Assembly (NCBI GenBank): GCA_000419465.1
Contig: ATTB01000003.1
Span: 1-64,000, forward strand
Length of the DNA stretch: 64,000 nucleotides
From: an alpha proteobacterium SCGC AAA028-C07
GTDB taxonomy: Bacteria; Pseudomonadota; Alphaproteobacteria; Pelagibacterales; Pelagibacteraceae
Direction of reading: 5' to 3'
The position numbers were made by a program, and so were the translations under genes. Of the stretch, positions 55,286 to 64,000 are shown one piece after another. Every line of letters begins with the position of its first letter. Position 1 is the stretch's first letter. The notes under the pieces are model-generated. The model did not search any database, was not told the DNA's origin, and was given only the letters and a program-made list of their open reading frames with translations.

Positions 55286-56212
55286 TTAAATTTCTAACAA
55301 AGCCTCAACGTGATATTTTGCACTTTCTTGAATAGCTGCAAGATTGTAGCCACCCTCTAAGATTGAAACAATTTTGTTACCACAGACTTTTTTTGCAATT
55401 TTCATAATTTCTTTGGTTAATGTGTAATAGTCTTTAGATTCTAAATTAATGTTGGCCAAAGGATCATTTTTGTGAGCATCAAAACCAGCTGATAATAATA
55501 TAAATTCAGGCTTAAATTCATTTAATTTCTCATAAACTTTCACATAACTATTAAAAAATTCTTTAGAACCAGTTCCTGCTTTTAGAGGAATGTTTAAAAT
55601 ATTATTATATTTGCCGGTTTCATCTTCAGAACCTGTTCCTGGATAAAATGGAAATTGATGCGATGAAATGTATAAAACTTTTTTTTCATTATAAAAAATA
55701 TCTTGTGTGCCATTTCCATGATGAACATCAAAATCAATGATTGCTACTTTATTTAGTTTATATTTTTCTATTAAATAGGTTGCGCCTACGGCAATGTTGT
55801 TAAACAGGCAAAATCCCATAGCCTTTCCTTTTTCAGCATGGTGACCAGGAGGCCTGATAACGCAAAATGCATTATCAAACTTTTTATTCATTACAGTATC
55901 GATTGCATTAATAATTGATGCAACAGCATCGTAAGCTGCTTTTTTACTACCTTTAGAAACAATTGTATCTCCATCAAGAAAAGCTAAGCCTTCTTTTGGA
56001 AATGATTGATTAATTTTTTCAAAATATTTTTCTGAATGAGTAAGCTTAATATATTTTTCATCAAAAGATTCTATGCCTCTCCAGATTAATTTTGGAGTTT
56101 GTATTTTTTTTAAACCATTTATGATTGACGGAATACGCTCAGGACATTCTGGGTGACCAGGACCCGTATCATGTTGAATGGAAGAATTAGCGGTGAATAT
56201 GCAGGTTGTCAC
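55286..56212 (-). CDS. Histone deacetylase / acetoin utilization family deacetylase
   Basis: RPPGHHAEKGKAMGFCLFNN, IDFDVHHGNGTQDIF, LSAGFDAHKNDPLA. Confidence 0.94.
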   Translation of the reverse strand: MTTCIFTANSSIQHDTGPGHPECPERIPSIINGLKKIQTPKLIWRGIESFDEKYIKLTHSEKYFEKINQSFPKEGLAFLDGDTIVSKGSKKAAYDAVASIINAIDTVMNKKFDNAFCVIRPPGHHAEKGKAMGFCLFNNIAVGATYLIEKYKLNKVAIIDFDVHHGNGTQDIFYNEKKVLYISSHQFPFYPGTGSEDETGKYNNILNIPLKAGTGSKEFFNSYVKVYEKLNEFKPEFILLSAGFDAHKNDPLANINLESKDYYTLTKEIMKIAKKVCGNKIVSILEGGYNLAAIQESAKYHVEALLEI

Positions 56213-57369
56213 TTAAAGTAATTAACAAGGATATCTAAGTATATATTTTTCAATTTTTTTAGATCAGCTATTCTAGCCATCTCATCTACCTGGTGGATAG
56301 TTTTTGCGATTAAACCAAATTCAATGCAGGGAGCTATTTTTTTTATAAAACGAGCATCAGAAGTACCTCCTGTCGTTGATAGAATAGGATTAATTTTTGT
56401 GTTTTTTTTTATAACATTTTTAATCATGTAAACAGTTTTACTAGGCTTTGTTAAAAAAGCTTCGCCCGAAACATTGTATTTAATTTTGTAACTTGCTTTA
56501 GATTTTTTAGTAACAGAAGAAAAAATTTTATTTAGCTTTTTTTTAAGAGAGCTTGATGTGTGTAAATTGTTAAATCTTATATTAAAAGATGCTTTTGCTT
56601 CAGCAGGAATGACATTGTCTGCTGTATTATCAATAGTAATTTTTGTAACTTCAAGATTAGATGGTTGAAAATCTTTATTGCCTCTATCTAGTTTTAATTT
56701 TTTAATATTATTTAAAACCTCAACTATAATTGTAGAGGGATTATTATAAGTATATGAATATGCAACGTGTCCTTGGGTCCCCAAAATTGTTAAATGACCT
56801 GTTATGCTGCCTCTTCTTCCAATTTTAATCATGTCGCCAAGTCTACTTTCATTAGTTGGCTCTCCTACTATGCAGAAATCGATTTTTTCTTTTTTTTGTA
56901 TTAATTTTTTTATAACTTTTTGAGTACCATTAATTGCAATAGTTTCTTCATCACCGGTTATTAAAAAACTAATTGATCCTTTTAATTTTTTATCTTTTTT
57001 TAAAAACTCACTAACGGCAGAAATAAAACAAGCAATCGAGCCTTTCATATCGCTAACACCACGACCAATTAGTTTTTGATTTTTAATAACCCCACCAAAA
57101 GGATTAACAGTCCAAGATTTTAGATCTCCAACAGGAACAACATCTGTGTGTCCTGCAAAACAAAAGTTAGGAGAACTGTTGCCAATTTTCGCATATAAAT
57201 TTTTAATTTTTGCGGTTCCTTTTTCTTGGAACTCCATAATCTGACATTTAAAGCCTAATTTTTTTAGATTTTTTGCAACAACATTAATTGCGCCGTCATC
57301 TTTAGGTGTAACGCTCTGACATTTTACAAGATCTCTCGCTAAAGAAACTTCACTAATAGTCTTTAGCAT
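56209..57369 (-). CDS. dapE: Succinyl-diaminopimelate desuccinylase
   Basis: FAGHTDVVPVGDLKSWTVNPFGG, GRGVSDMKGSIACF, TGDEE. Confidence 0.96.
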   Translation of the reverse strand: MLKTISEVSLARDLVKCQSVTPKDDGAINVVAKNLKKLGFKCQIMEFQEKGTAKIKNLYAKIGNSSPNFCFAGHTDVVPVGDLKSWTVNPFGGVIKNQKLIGRGVSDMKGSIACFISAVSEFLKKDKKLKGSISFLITGDEETIAINGTQKVIKKLIQKKEKIDFCIVGEPTNESRLGDMIKIGRRGSITGHLTILGTQGHVAYSYTYNNPSTIIVEVLNNIKKLKLDRGNKDFQPSNLEVTKITIDNTADNVIPAEAKASFNIRFNNLHTSSSLKKKLNKIFSSVTKKSKASYKIKYNVSGEAFLTKPSKTVYMIKNVIKKNTKINPILSTTGGTSDARFIKKIAPCIEFGLIAKTIHQVDEMARIADLKKLKNIYLDILVNYFK

Positions 57370-57370
57370 A

Positions 57371-58186
57371 TCAATCTCTCAGTAATTCGTTTATTGAGGT
57401 TTTGCTTCTAGTTTTTTCATCAACAGTTTTAACAATGACCGCACAATATAAACTTGGTTTGCTTTTATCTTCGTTTGCAAGCGATCCTGAGACTACCACT
57501 GAATAAGGGGGAACTTTTCCATAAATAATTTGGTTTGTTTTTCTATCTATAATTTTTGTTGAGGCTCCAATGTAAACACCCATAGAAATTACAGAACCTT
57601 CGCCAACAATAACTCCCTCAGCCACCTCTGATCTTGCTCCAATAAAACAATTATCTTCAATGATTACTGGATTTGCTTGAAGAGGTTCTAGTACTCCACC
57701 AATTCCAACTCCTCCAGAAATATGACAATTTTTTCCAATTTGTGCACACGAACCAACCGTTGACCAAGTATCAATCATGGTTCCATCATCAACATAAGCA
57801 CCAACATTTATAAAGGATGGCATTAACACAACATTTTTTCCAATGTATGCAGATTTTCTAATCACACCATTTGGGACCGCTCTAAATCCAGCATCAATAT
57901 GTTTTTTTTCATCCCAAAGAGCTGTTTTACCATCTACTTTGTCAAACCAAGTTGCGTAAGGACCTGAAAGAATTTTATTATCTTGTATTTTAAAACTTAA
58001 AAGAATTGCTTTTTTTATCCATTGATGAGTATGCCATTCATTATTTTTTTTCTCACACACTCTAATACTGCCAGAGTCTAATTTTTCTAAAGTTTCATTA
58101 ATTGCAGAAATAATTGCTTTGTCAGAATTTTTATTAATATTATTTCTGTCTTCCCAGGCTTTTAAAATAATATTTTCTATACTCAT
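57371..58186 (-). CDS. dapD: 2,3,4,5-tetrahydropyridine-2,6-dicarboxylate N-succinyltransferase
   Basis: [50 protein letters not shown]. Confidence 0.97.
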   Translation of the reverse strand: MSIENIILKAWEDRNNINKNSDKAIISAINETLEKLDSGSIRVCEKKNNEWHTHQWIKKAILLSFKIQDNKILSGPYATWFDKVDGKTALWDEKKHIDAGFRAVPNGVIRKSAYIGKNVVLMPSFINVGAYVDDGTMIDTWSTVGSCAQIGKNCHISGGVGIGGVLEPLQANPVIIEDNCFIGARSEVAEGVIVGEGSVISMGVYIGASTKIIDRKTNQIIYGKVPPYSVVVSGSLANEDKSKPSLYCAVIVKTVDEKTRSKTSINELLRD

Positions 58187-58188
58187 GT

Positions 58189-58857
58189 TTATTTAATTAA
58201 CAAATTACACTGCTCAAGAAAATGATCTAATTCTGTTATTTTAAAGTGTACATGATCCTCATCATGGCCTTCTTTTGCCCAATTATCTTCATTTATTACC
58301 CATCCTGTTTTCATACCAAGATCATGAGCTGGTTTTAGGTTTCTTGCGATATCTTCAAAAAAAATACTTTGCTCAGGTATAATATCGTATTTTTTAATAA
58401 GCCTTTCATAAGGAGACCTTTCGGGTTTTGGAACAAAATCTGAGTCAACAATATCAAATATTGAAAAAAGATTTTCATCAAGTTGCATATTGCTAATAAC
58501 ATTATTTGCATGTTTTCTTGAGCCATTAGTAAATATAATTTTTTTCCCAGGTAAACTTTTGATTTCTTTATTTAGTTTTTCATTTTTGTTTAAAAAACTG
58601 TAATCAATATTATGTACAAACTCTAAAAAGTGATGAGGGTCAATATTGTGATTCTTGATTAAGCCATTCAAAGTTGTCCCGTGTTTTTGAAAATAATCAT
58701 TTTTAATCTTAATAGCTTCTTCATGATTAACATTTAAATGTTGAGTGATAAAACTTGCCATTAGTTTATCAATTCCTGAAAATAAATTTGTAGATGAGGG
58801 GTAAAGAGTATTATCTAAATCAAAAATCCAAAATTTTATGTCCTTTATATTATCCAT
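58189..58857 (-). CDS. HAD-superfamily pyrimidine 5'-nucleotidase-like hydrolase
   Basis: [44 protein letters not shown]. Confidence 0.9.
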   Translation of the reverse strand: MDNIKDIKFWIFDLDNTLYPSSTNLFSGIDKLMASFITQHLNVNHEEAIKIKNDYFQKHGTTLNGLIKNHNIDPHHFLEFVHNIDYSFLNKNEKLNKEIKSLPGKKIIFTNGSRKHANNVISNMQLDENLFSIFDIVDSDFVPKPERSPYERLIKKYDIIPEQSIFFEDIARNLKPAHDLGMKTGWVINEDNWAKEGHDEDHVHFKITELDHFLEQCNLLIK

Positions 58858-59714
58858 TATTTTACTATAAGCGTTCCAGCTCCAAGATTTGAGAATAATT
58901 CAAAAAGAACAGCATGAGATTTTCTTCCATCAATAATAACTACCCCGTTTACCCCAGATTCAATAGCGCTAATGCATGTCTTAATTTTTGGAATCATTCC
59001 CCCGGTAATTGTTCCATCATCAATAAGATCTAAAGCTTGTTTTGTAGATAATTGTGATATTAAATTACCATCTTTATCATTTACCCCAGGAACATCCGTC
59101 ATTAATAAAAGTCTTTCAGCTTTTATTTGGTTTGCAATTGTTCCAGCGGCTGTATCAGCATTCACATTATAAACTTGGCCCTTATTATCCATTCCCATAG
59201 GAGCAATGACTGGAATAATTTTTTGTTTAAAAAAGTTATTTAATACTTTTGTATCAATTTTTTTTGGATCTCCAACAAATCCTAATTGTTCATCAATAGA
59301 TTTATCGATGTGTATTACGTTGTTTTTTCTAACAGTAACGGACTCTGCTTTTGCACCATAATTTATAATAGCATCTCTTAAATCTGGATTTATTTCATTT
59401 AACAAAACATCTTCCACAACTTTTATTACATTTTTATCAGTTACTCTTAATCCAGAAATAAATTTACTTTCTAAATTTTGAGATTCTAGTTTTGTTTTGA
59501 TTTGAGGACCACCGCCGTGAATAACCGCAACATCAACATCTAATTTTCTTAAAATTGCAGCATCTTGGGCAAACGCTTTTGATAAACTTAGATCAGACAT
59601 TACCTGACCACCGTATTTGAGAATTATTTTTTTATTTTTATATTTGTCTAAGTAAACGGATGCCTCTTGAATTGATGGACCAAGTTCTGGCCAAAAAGAC
59701 TTAATATCCATCAA
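58857..59714 (-). CDS. argB: Acetylglutamate kinase
   Basis: ILKYGGQVM, VIHGGGPQI, NVNADTAAGTIANQIKAERLLLMTDVPGV. Confidence 0.97.
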   Translation of the reverse strand: MMDIKSFWPELGPSIQEASVYLDKYKNKKIILKYGGQVMSDLSLSKAFAQDAAILRKLDVDVAVIHGGGPQIKTKLESQNLESKFISGLRVTDKNVIKVVEDVLLNEINPDLRDAIINYGAKAESVTVRKNNVIHIDKSIDEQLGFVGDPKKIDTKVLNNFFKQKIIPVIAPMGMDNKGQVYNVNADTAAGTIANQIKAERLLLMTDVPGVNDKDGNLISQLSTKQALDLIDDGTITGGMIPKIKTCISAIESGVNGVVIIDGRKSHAVLFELFSNLGAGTLIVK

Positions 59715-61405
59715 ACCGTTTTCACCGTAGTTTTCTTTATAATGTAATACTGTTGAGCCATTGTAAGAACGTTACTTACAGTCCAGTAAACAACTAATCC
59801 AGAAGGAAAAGTTGCTAACATAACTGTCATTATCAAAGGAAAGAATGCAAAAATTTTTGCCTGTATTGGATCTGGTGGAGTTGGGTTTAGCTTCATTTGA
59901 AAGTACATTGTAATTCCCATTAATATTGGCCACACCCCTATCATTAAAAATGAAGGAGGATTCCAAGGAATTAAACCAAATAAGTTAAAAATCGTAGTTG
60001 GATCTGCAGCTGACAAATCTTTAATCCATCCAAAAAATGGCGCATGACGCATTTCCAGAGTTACAAAAAGCATCTTGTAAACTGCAAAGAAAATTGGAAT
60101 TTGAACTAATATTGGAAGACATCCTGACAAAGGGTTTACTTTTTCTCTTTTGTACAAAGCCATCATTTCTTGCTGAGTTCTCTTCATATCATCTTTGTAG
60201 AGCTCTTTTATTCTTAACATTTCTGGCTGAAGAACTTTCATTTTCGCCATGGATTTAAAAGAATAGTTATTAAGTGGAAAAAATAGAATTCTTACAAGAA
60301 GAGTCAGAATAATAATTGCAATACCGAAATTTCCAACAATTTTAAAGATATAATCGATTACAAAGAACAAAGGTTTTGTAATAAAATAAAACCAACCCCA
60401 GTCAATTGATAAATCAAAGCGGTCAATTTTTTCTTTTTCAGTATAATTATCGATTGGGTAAACTTCTTTTGCACCGATAAATATTTTTAAAGTATTTGAA
60501 GTACTTTTTTGCGGATTTGCAATAGTTGGCTCTGATATTATAAAATTTGCCTTATAACTGTTAGCAAAGGAGTATTCACCTTTGAAAGATTTTCCGCTCT
60601 CAGGAATAATAGCAGACATCCAGTATTTATCAGTAATACCAAACCAACCACTTTTGCCAGTGTACGTTTTTTTCTCTTCTTCAATTGATGAATATGTTTC
60701 TTCTTTTAAATTTTTATCGACAACACCAATTAATCCTTCATGCAGAATATAAAAATTTTCCGTATTAGGCTTTGTATTTTTTGTTATTTGAGAGTAGTGA
60801 AATAATTCAATTGTTTTACTTTTTTCATTTCTGATTGTTTCTGTAATTTTAAATAAATATTTATCATCTACTTCAATTTTTTTAGAAAAAACAACGCCTT
60901 CTCTATTGTTCCACTCAAGAGTTACAGGAGAAGAAGGGGTTAATTTTTTACCCTCTCTAATTTGCCAAACACTATTGTTATCAGGAACTTTAATATCTGA
61001 CTTTGTAGTTGCCCAACCCGATTCTACAAAATATCCATCCTCAGATTTTTTAGGGCTAAGAACAACAATTGGTTTGCTACTTTTATCTAAGGTTTCTCGG
61101 TAGTTCTTTAATATAATATCATCGATTAGCGCTCCCCTTAAAGATATCGAGCCAGACAAATTACTATTTTCGATGAATACTCTATCACTTTCTTTTAATG
61201 CATCGCTTCTAGAAATAGCTTTTGTTGGAACTGCTTTTCCAGTTTGAGGAGTTTCTGGTTTTTGAATATTAGTTTGTGTTTCCGTCTTTCCTTGAATTTC
61301 AAGTCTCTTTCTTTGAGCCTCATCAGGATTTTCAAAATACATTGACCAACCAATCAAAATCGCAGTTGATAATAGGACAGCTATAATAACGTTTTTATTT
61401 TCCAT
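59711..61405 (-). CDS. yidC: Membrane protein insertase YidC
   Basis: MENKNVIIAVLLSTAILIGW; C-terminal YidC/Oxa1 domain PLNNYSFKSMAKMKVLQPEM, CLPILVQIPIFFAVYKML. Confidence 0.97.
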   Translation of the reverse strand: MENKNVIIAVLLSTAILIGWSMYFENPDEAQRKRLEIQGKTETQTNIQKPETPQTGKAVPTKAISRSDALKESDRVFIENSNLSGSISLRGALIDDIILKNYRETLDKSSKPIVVLSPKKSEDGYFVESGWATTKSDIKVPDNNSVWQIREGKKLTPSSPVTLEWNNREGVVFSKKIEVDDKYLFKITETIRNEKSKTIELFHYSQITKNTKPNTENFYILHEGLIGVVDKNLKEETYSSIEEEKKTYTGKSGWFGITDKYWMSAIIPESGKSFKGEYSFANSYKANFIISEPTIANPQKSTSNTLKIFIGAKEVYPIDNYTEKEKIDRFDLSIDWGWFYFITKPLFFVIDYIFKIVGNFGIAIIILTLLVRILFFPLNNYSFKSMAKMKVLQPEMLRIKELYKDDMKRTQQEMMALYKREKVNPLSGCLPILVQIPIFFAVYKMLFVTLEMRHAPFFGWIKDLSAADPTTIFNLFGLIPWNPPSFLMIGVWPILMGITMYFQMKLNPTPPDPIQAKIFAFFPLIMTVMLATFPSGLVVYWTVSNVLTMAQQYYIIKKTTVKTV

Positions 61406-61665
61406 TATTTATTTTTATTTTTTATAACAGGATCATAGCCAAATCCGCCGCCTAAAAATTTAATAGGATGACATCTTAAAATTCTAAGAATTCCTTTAAA
61501 ACATCCTTTAATAAAACCAAATTCTTTTAAACTCTGCATAAAATATTCAGAGCATGTTGGATCATAATGGCAAGCGTTAGGAAAAAAAGGAGATAGTAGA
61601 AACTTATAGATCTTAATAAATTTTGTAAGAATAAAAGAAAAAAAATTATTTATTTTTTTTATCAT
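61405..61665 (-). CDS. yidD: Membrane protein insertion efficiency factor
   Basis: YKFLLSPFFPNACHYDPTCSEYFMQSLKEFG. Confidence 0.96.
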   Translation of the reverse strand: MIKKINNFFSFILTKFIKIYKFLLSPFFPNACHYDPTCSEYFMQSLKEFGFIKGCFKGILRILRCHPIKFLGGGFGYDPVIKNKNK

Positions 61666-62018
61666 TATTTTAACGAGTTAAATTTATATCCAAGTTCTTG
61701 TACAATTTTAGTAAAATCAACATCATATATTTTTGATTTTGCAAAAACAGCATACTTATATTTATTGTTAAATGAATCAATCTCAGAAATCGCTTTACGC
61801 GCAGCCATTTTTAATCTTCTTCTAATTTTATTTCTTTTTACAGCATTTCCGAGCTTTTTAGCCGAGACAAAGCTCATATGAATTTTATTTGTTTCAGGAA
61901 TAGTATCTCTGTTAGTGTAATAAATTGTGAATAAGTCTGAACTTACTTTTTTTGCAGACAGAATTTTTTTAAATTCAAGATTGCCTCTAAGACTTTCAAA
62001 TTTTAGAGTCTTGGGCAT
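61665..62018 (-). CDS. rnpA: Ribonuclease P protein component
   Basis: VSAKKLGNAVKRNKIRRRLKMAAR. Confidence 0.96.
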   Translation of the reverse strand: MPKTLKFESLRGNLEFKKILSAKKVSSDLFTIYYTNRDTIPETNKIHMSFVSAKKLGNAVKRNKIRRRLKMAARKAISEIDSFNNKYKYAVFAKSKIYDVDFTKIVQELGYKFNSLK

Positions 62019-62021
62019 GAC

Positions 62022-62156
62022 TTAAGCAGATACAGATTTTCTTCCCTTAAATCTTCTTCGAGCAATAACTTTTCGACCACCTTTTGTCGCCATACGCGAT
62101 CTAAAACCGTGTCTTCTTTTTCTTACTATTTTACTTGGCTGAAAGGTTCTTTTCAT
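62022..62156 (-). CDS. rpmH: 50S ribosomal protein L34
   Basis: Below track cutoff: [44 protein letters not shown]. Confidence 0.98.
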   Translation of the reverse strand: MKRTFQPSKIVRKRRHGFRSRMATKGGRKVIARRRFKGRKSVSA

Positions 62157-62237
62157 TGTGATAATTAGAATTTGGCTATTTATAGGTAAATTGTTAAATC
62201 ATGTACAGTAAAAATTTTTATTTAATACGTTTTAAAA

Positions 62238-62954
62238 ATGACGAAATTATCAAAGCTTAAAATTATTTTAGGATTAATTTATCTTTTAATAGTGGGTTTA
62301 GTGACATTTCTGTTTTTTCATTATGAGGTTTATAATTATTTTAGTTCTGATTTCATAAAAAATGATCGGAAAGTAATTATTAATTTTATTGAACAAAATA
62401 TTTTTATCTACTCTTTTTTATTTTTTTTATTTTCTACCATTTGGTTCTTTTTACTTGGTTTTGGTTTTCCACTCATTATAGCAGCAGGTTTTATATTTGG
62501 TTCTTTTTTAGGCTCAATCCTATTACTTATGGGCTTTGCTATCGGTTCAACTGCTTTATATGTTTTTGCAAATCATTATTTTAAAGATTTAGTGCTTAAG
62601 TATTTTTCAAGCAAGTATAAAAGTTTAGACAGTCATTTTAAAAATAATGATTTTGCTTATTTATTATTTTTAAGATTAGTTCCTGGAATACCTTCGCAAG
62701 CCGGCACATTGATTCCAATATTATTTAATATGAAACTTAAAAATATATTTCTTTCAAATATTTTTGGTGTGGCACCATCAATATTTATTTCAGTAAGTTT
62801 AGTGTCAGGGATTAGTTCTAAAATTGAGGAGGGTTCACAGTTTAATTTAGATTTACTCTCGGATCCAAAAGTTTCTATACCCTTAACTGCCCTTGGTATA
62901 ATGGTTCTAGCAGTTAATTTTATAAAACAAAAATTTTTTAAGAGCAAAATTTGA
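62238..62954 (+). CDS. TVP38/TMEM64 (VTT domain) membrane protein
   Basis: FGFPLIIAAGFIFGSFLGS, LRLVPGIPSQAGTLIPILFNMKL. Confidence 0.85.
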   Translation: MTKLSKLKIILGLIYLLIVGLVTFLFFHYEVYNYFSSDFIKNDRKVIINFIEQNIFIYSFLFFLFSTIWFFLLGFGFPLIIAAGFIFGSFLGSILLLMGFAIGSTALYVFANHYFKDLVLKYFSSKYKSLDSHFKNNDFAYLLFLRLVPGIPSQAGTLIPILFNMKLKNIFLSNIFGVAPSIFISVSLVSGISSKIEEGSQFNLDLLSDPKVSIPLTALGIMVLAVNFIKQKFFKSKI

Positions 62955-63898
62955 ATAAGTTTTTTAAAAATAGTTTTTTAGAAATTAAAGATATTTGTAT
63001 TCCTTTATATAAAATATTAATTCCGTTTATTTTTATAATTAAAATTCTAGAAGAAATTGGGATAGTAAAAATTATTTCAAATTTTTTCGAACCTATAGTT
63101 CAATTATTAGGTTTACCAGCAGAGTTTGGTATAGTTTGGGTTACAGCTATTATAATTAATGTTTATGCTGCCATTGTTCTTTTTATTAATATTGTCCCAT
63201 CATTAGACTTAACAGTTGCTCAGGTTACAGTCTTAACGGTAATTATTTTAATTGCTCATAATATATTAATTGAAAGCGCCATCTCACACGCAGCTGGTGT
63301 TTCTTTCGTTTATGCTTCTATCTTGAGGATAGGAATTGCCTTTTTGGCTGGGTTTATTTTATATAGAATTTATTTCTATTTTGGATTTTTACAGGAAAAA
63401 TTTAGCTTAGTCTTAGAACAACGTGTCGTTCCAACGGATTATTATTCTTGGGTGTTAGGACAAGTTGAAAACCTAATTTATATATTTTGTATTATTTGTA
63501 TTTTAGTTTTTTCTCTAAATATTTTAAAAAAAATTGGTGTTGAAAATTTAATCAAAAGACTGCTTGCGAATCCATTAAAGCTAATGGGGATTAGTTCTAG
63601 TGCAATAAACATTATTATTGTTGGTTTAACTATTGGGCTTCAATTTGGAGGAGGATTGCTAATTAAAGAAGCAAAATCAGGATCAATTAACAAACAAAGC
63701 ATCCTGCTTTCTTTATCTTTATTAAATTTAGTTCATGCTGTCATTGAAGATAGCATCTTGATGATTATCATTGGAGGTCATATCTCCGGTGTATTATTTT
63801 TTAGAGTAATTTTTTCTTTATTAATTGTTTTTCTAATACTCTTTTTATACAAAAAATTTCACGCACTGTTTAATAAATTTGTTTTTGTTAAGATTTAA
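62951..63898 (+). CDS. Nucleoside recognition (Gate) domain membrane protein
   Basis: TTG start overlapping the upstream TGA; Gate-like IVWVTAIIINVYAAIVLFINI; multi-TM. Confidence 0.7.
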   Translation: MNKFFKNSFLEIKDICIPLYKILIPFIFIIKILEEIGIVKIISNFFEPIVQLLGLPAEFGIVWVTAIIINVYAAIVLFINIVPSLDLTVAQVTVLTVIILIAHNILIESAISHAAGVSFVYASILRIGIAFLAGFILYRIYFYFGFLQEKFSLVLEQRVVPTDYYSWVLGQVENLIYIFCIICILVFSLNILKKIGVENLIKRLLANPLKLMGISSSAINIIIVGLTIGLQFGGGLLIKEAKSGSINKQSILLSLSLLNLVHAVIEDSILMIIIGGHISGVLFFRVIFSLLIVFLILFLYKKFHALFNKFVFVKI

Positions 63899-64000
63899 AT
63901 TGAGATGCACAAAAAGTTGCAATTAATCCAGCAACTCCTAAAAACGAAAATGCAAAAATCCAATTTGTTTCTGAATTAATAGGCAGATGATTATTTGTAA
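63888..64000 (-). CDS. C-terminal fragment of a membrane protein (truncated by window end)
   Basis: Open minus frame ...TNNHLPINSETNWIFAFSFLGVAGLIATFCASQFKS*; converges with the Gate-domain gene with an 11-bp overlap. Confidence 0.4.
   Translation of the reverse strand, partial: TNNHLPINSETNWIFAFSFLGVAGLIATFCASQFKS

Noticed and set aside
55286-56212. Histone deacetylase homolog as partner of the histone-like peptide
   Set aside because: Widespread bacterial acetoin-utilization/HDAC family, 14 kb away from the peptide; no evidence of a link.

Overview
This window is 64 kb of very AT-rich, extremely compact bacterial chromosome. Gene content and order (sdh-mdh-suc TCA cluster, metW, Coq7, CarD/FdxA/Suv3-like helicase block, rpmH-rnpA-yidD-yidC, AmpG-like MFS, membrane-anchored cytochrome c) point to an alphaproteobacterium, most likely SAR11/Pelagibacterales; this is inferred, not searched. 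I see no prophage, transposon, CRISPR array, R-M or classical defence island. Nearly everything is housekeeping: sdhD(partial)-sdhAB-mmsA-mdh-sucCD-sucAB-lpd; tal; priA; atpHAGDC; rppH-ctpA-rlmH-rsfS-nadD-proA-proB-obgE-rpmA-rplU; gloB-metW; hisC-tyrA; plsC-lysA-lptM-like-argH; DedA/YqaA paralogs; an acyl-CoA synthetase; carD-fdxA-helicase; kdsB-pheA; 4.5S RNA-dnaX-ybaB-recR; def-fmt-truA; dapE-dapD-HAD-argB-yidC-yidD-rnpA-rpmH; plus tRNA-Leu(CAA) and tRNA-Arg(CCT). The most interesting signals are non-coding or sub-ORF-scale: (1) a SAM-II riboswitch with promoter upstream of a metW that lacks its usual partner metX; (2) an unexplained 76-nt element closed by a perfect 10-bp stem, overlapping a mutually exclusive hairpin, in front of the Suv3-like helicase; (3) an in-phase A-AAA-AAA slippery site in dnaX whose -1 frame stops 6 codons later, predicting a gamma-like 444-aa product; (4) an unannotated 31-aa ultra-basic histone-like peptide gene beside a CarD with a Lys-rich, AT-hook-bearing N-terminal extension; (5) several convergent gene pairs sharing 4 nt at their stop codons, and tRNA genes 1-2 bp from convergent ORF ends. 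No computations or database searches were run.
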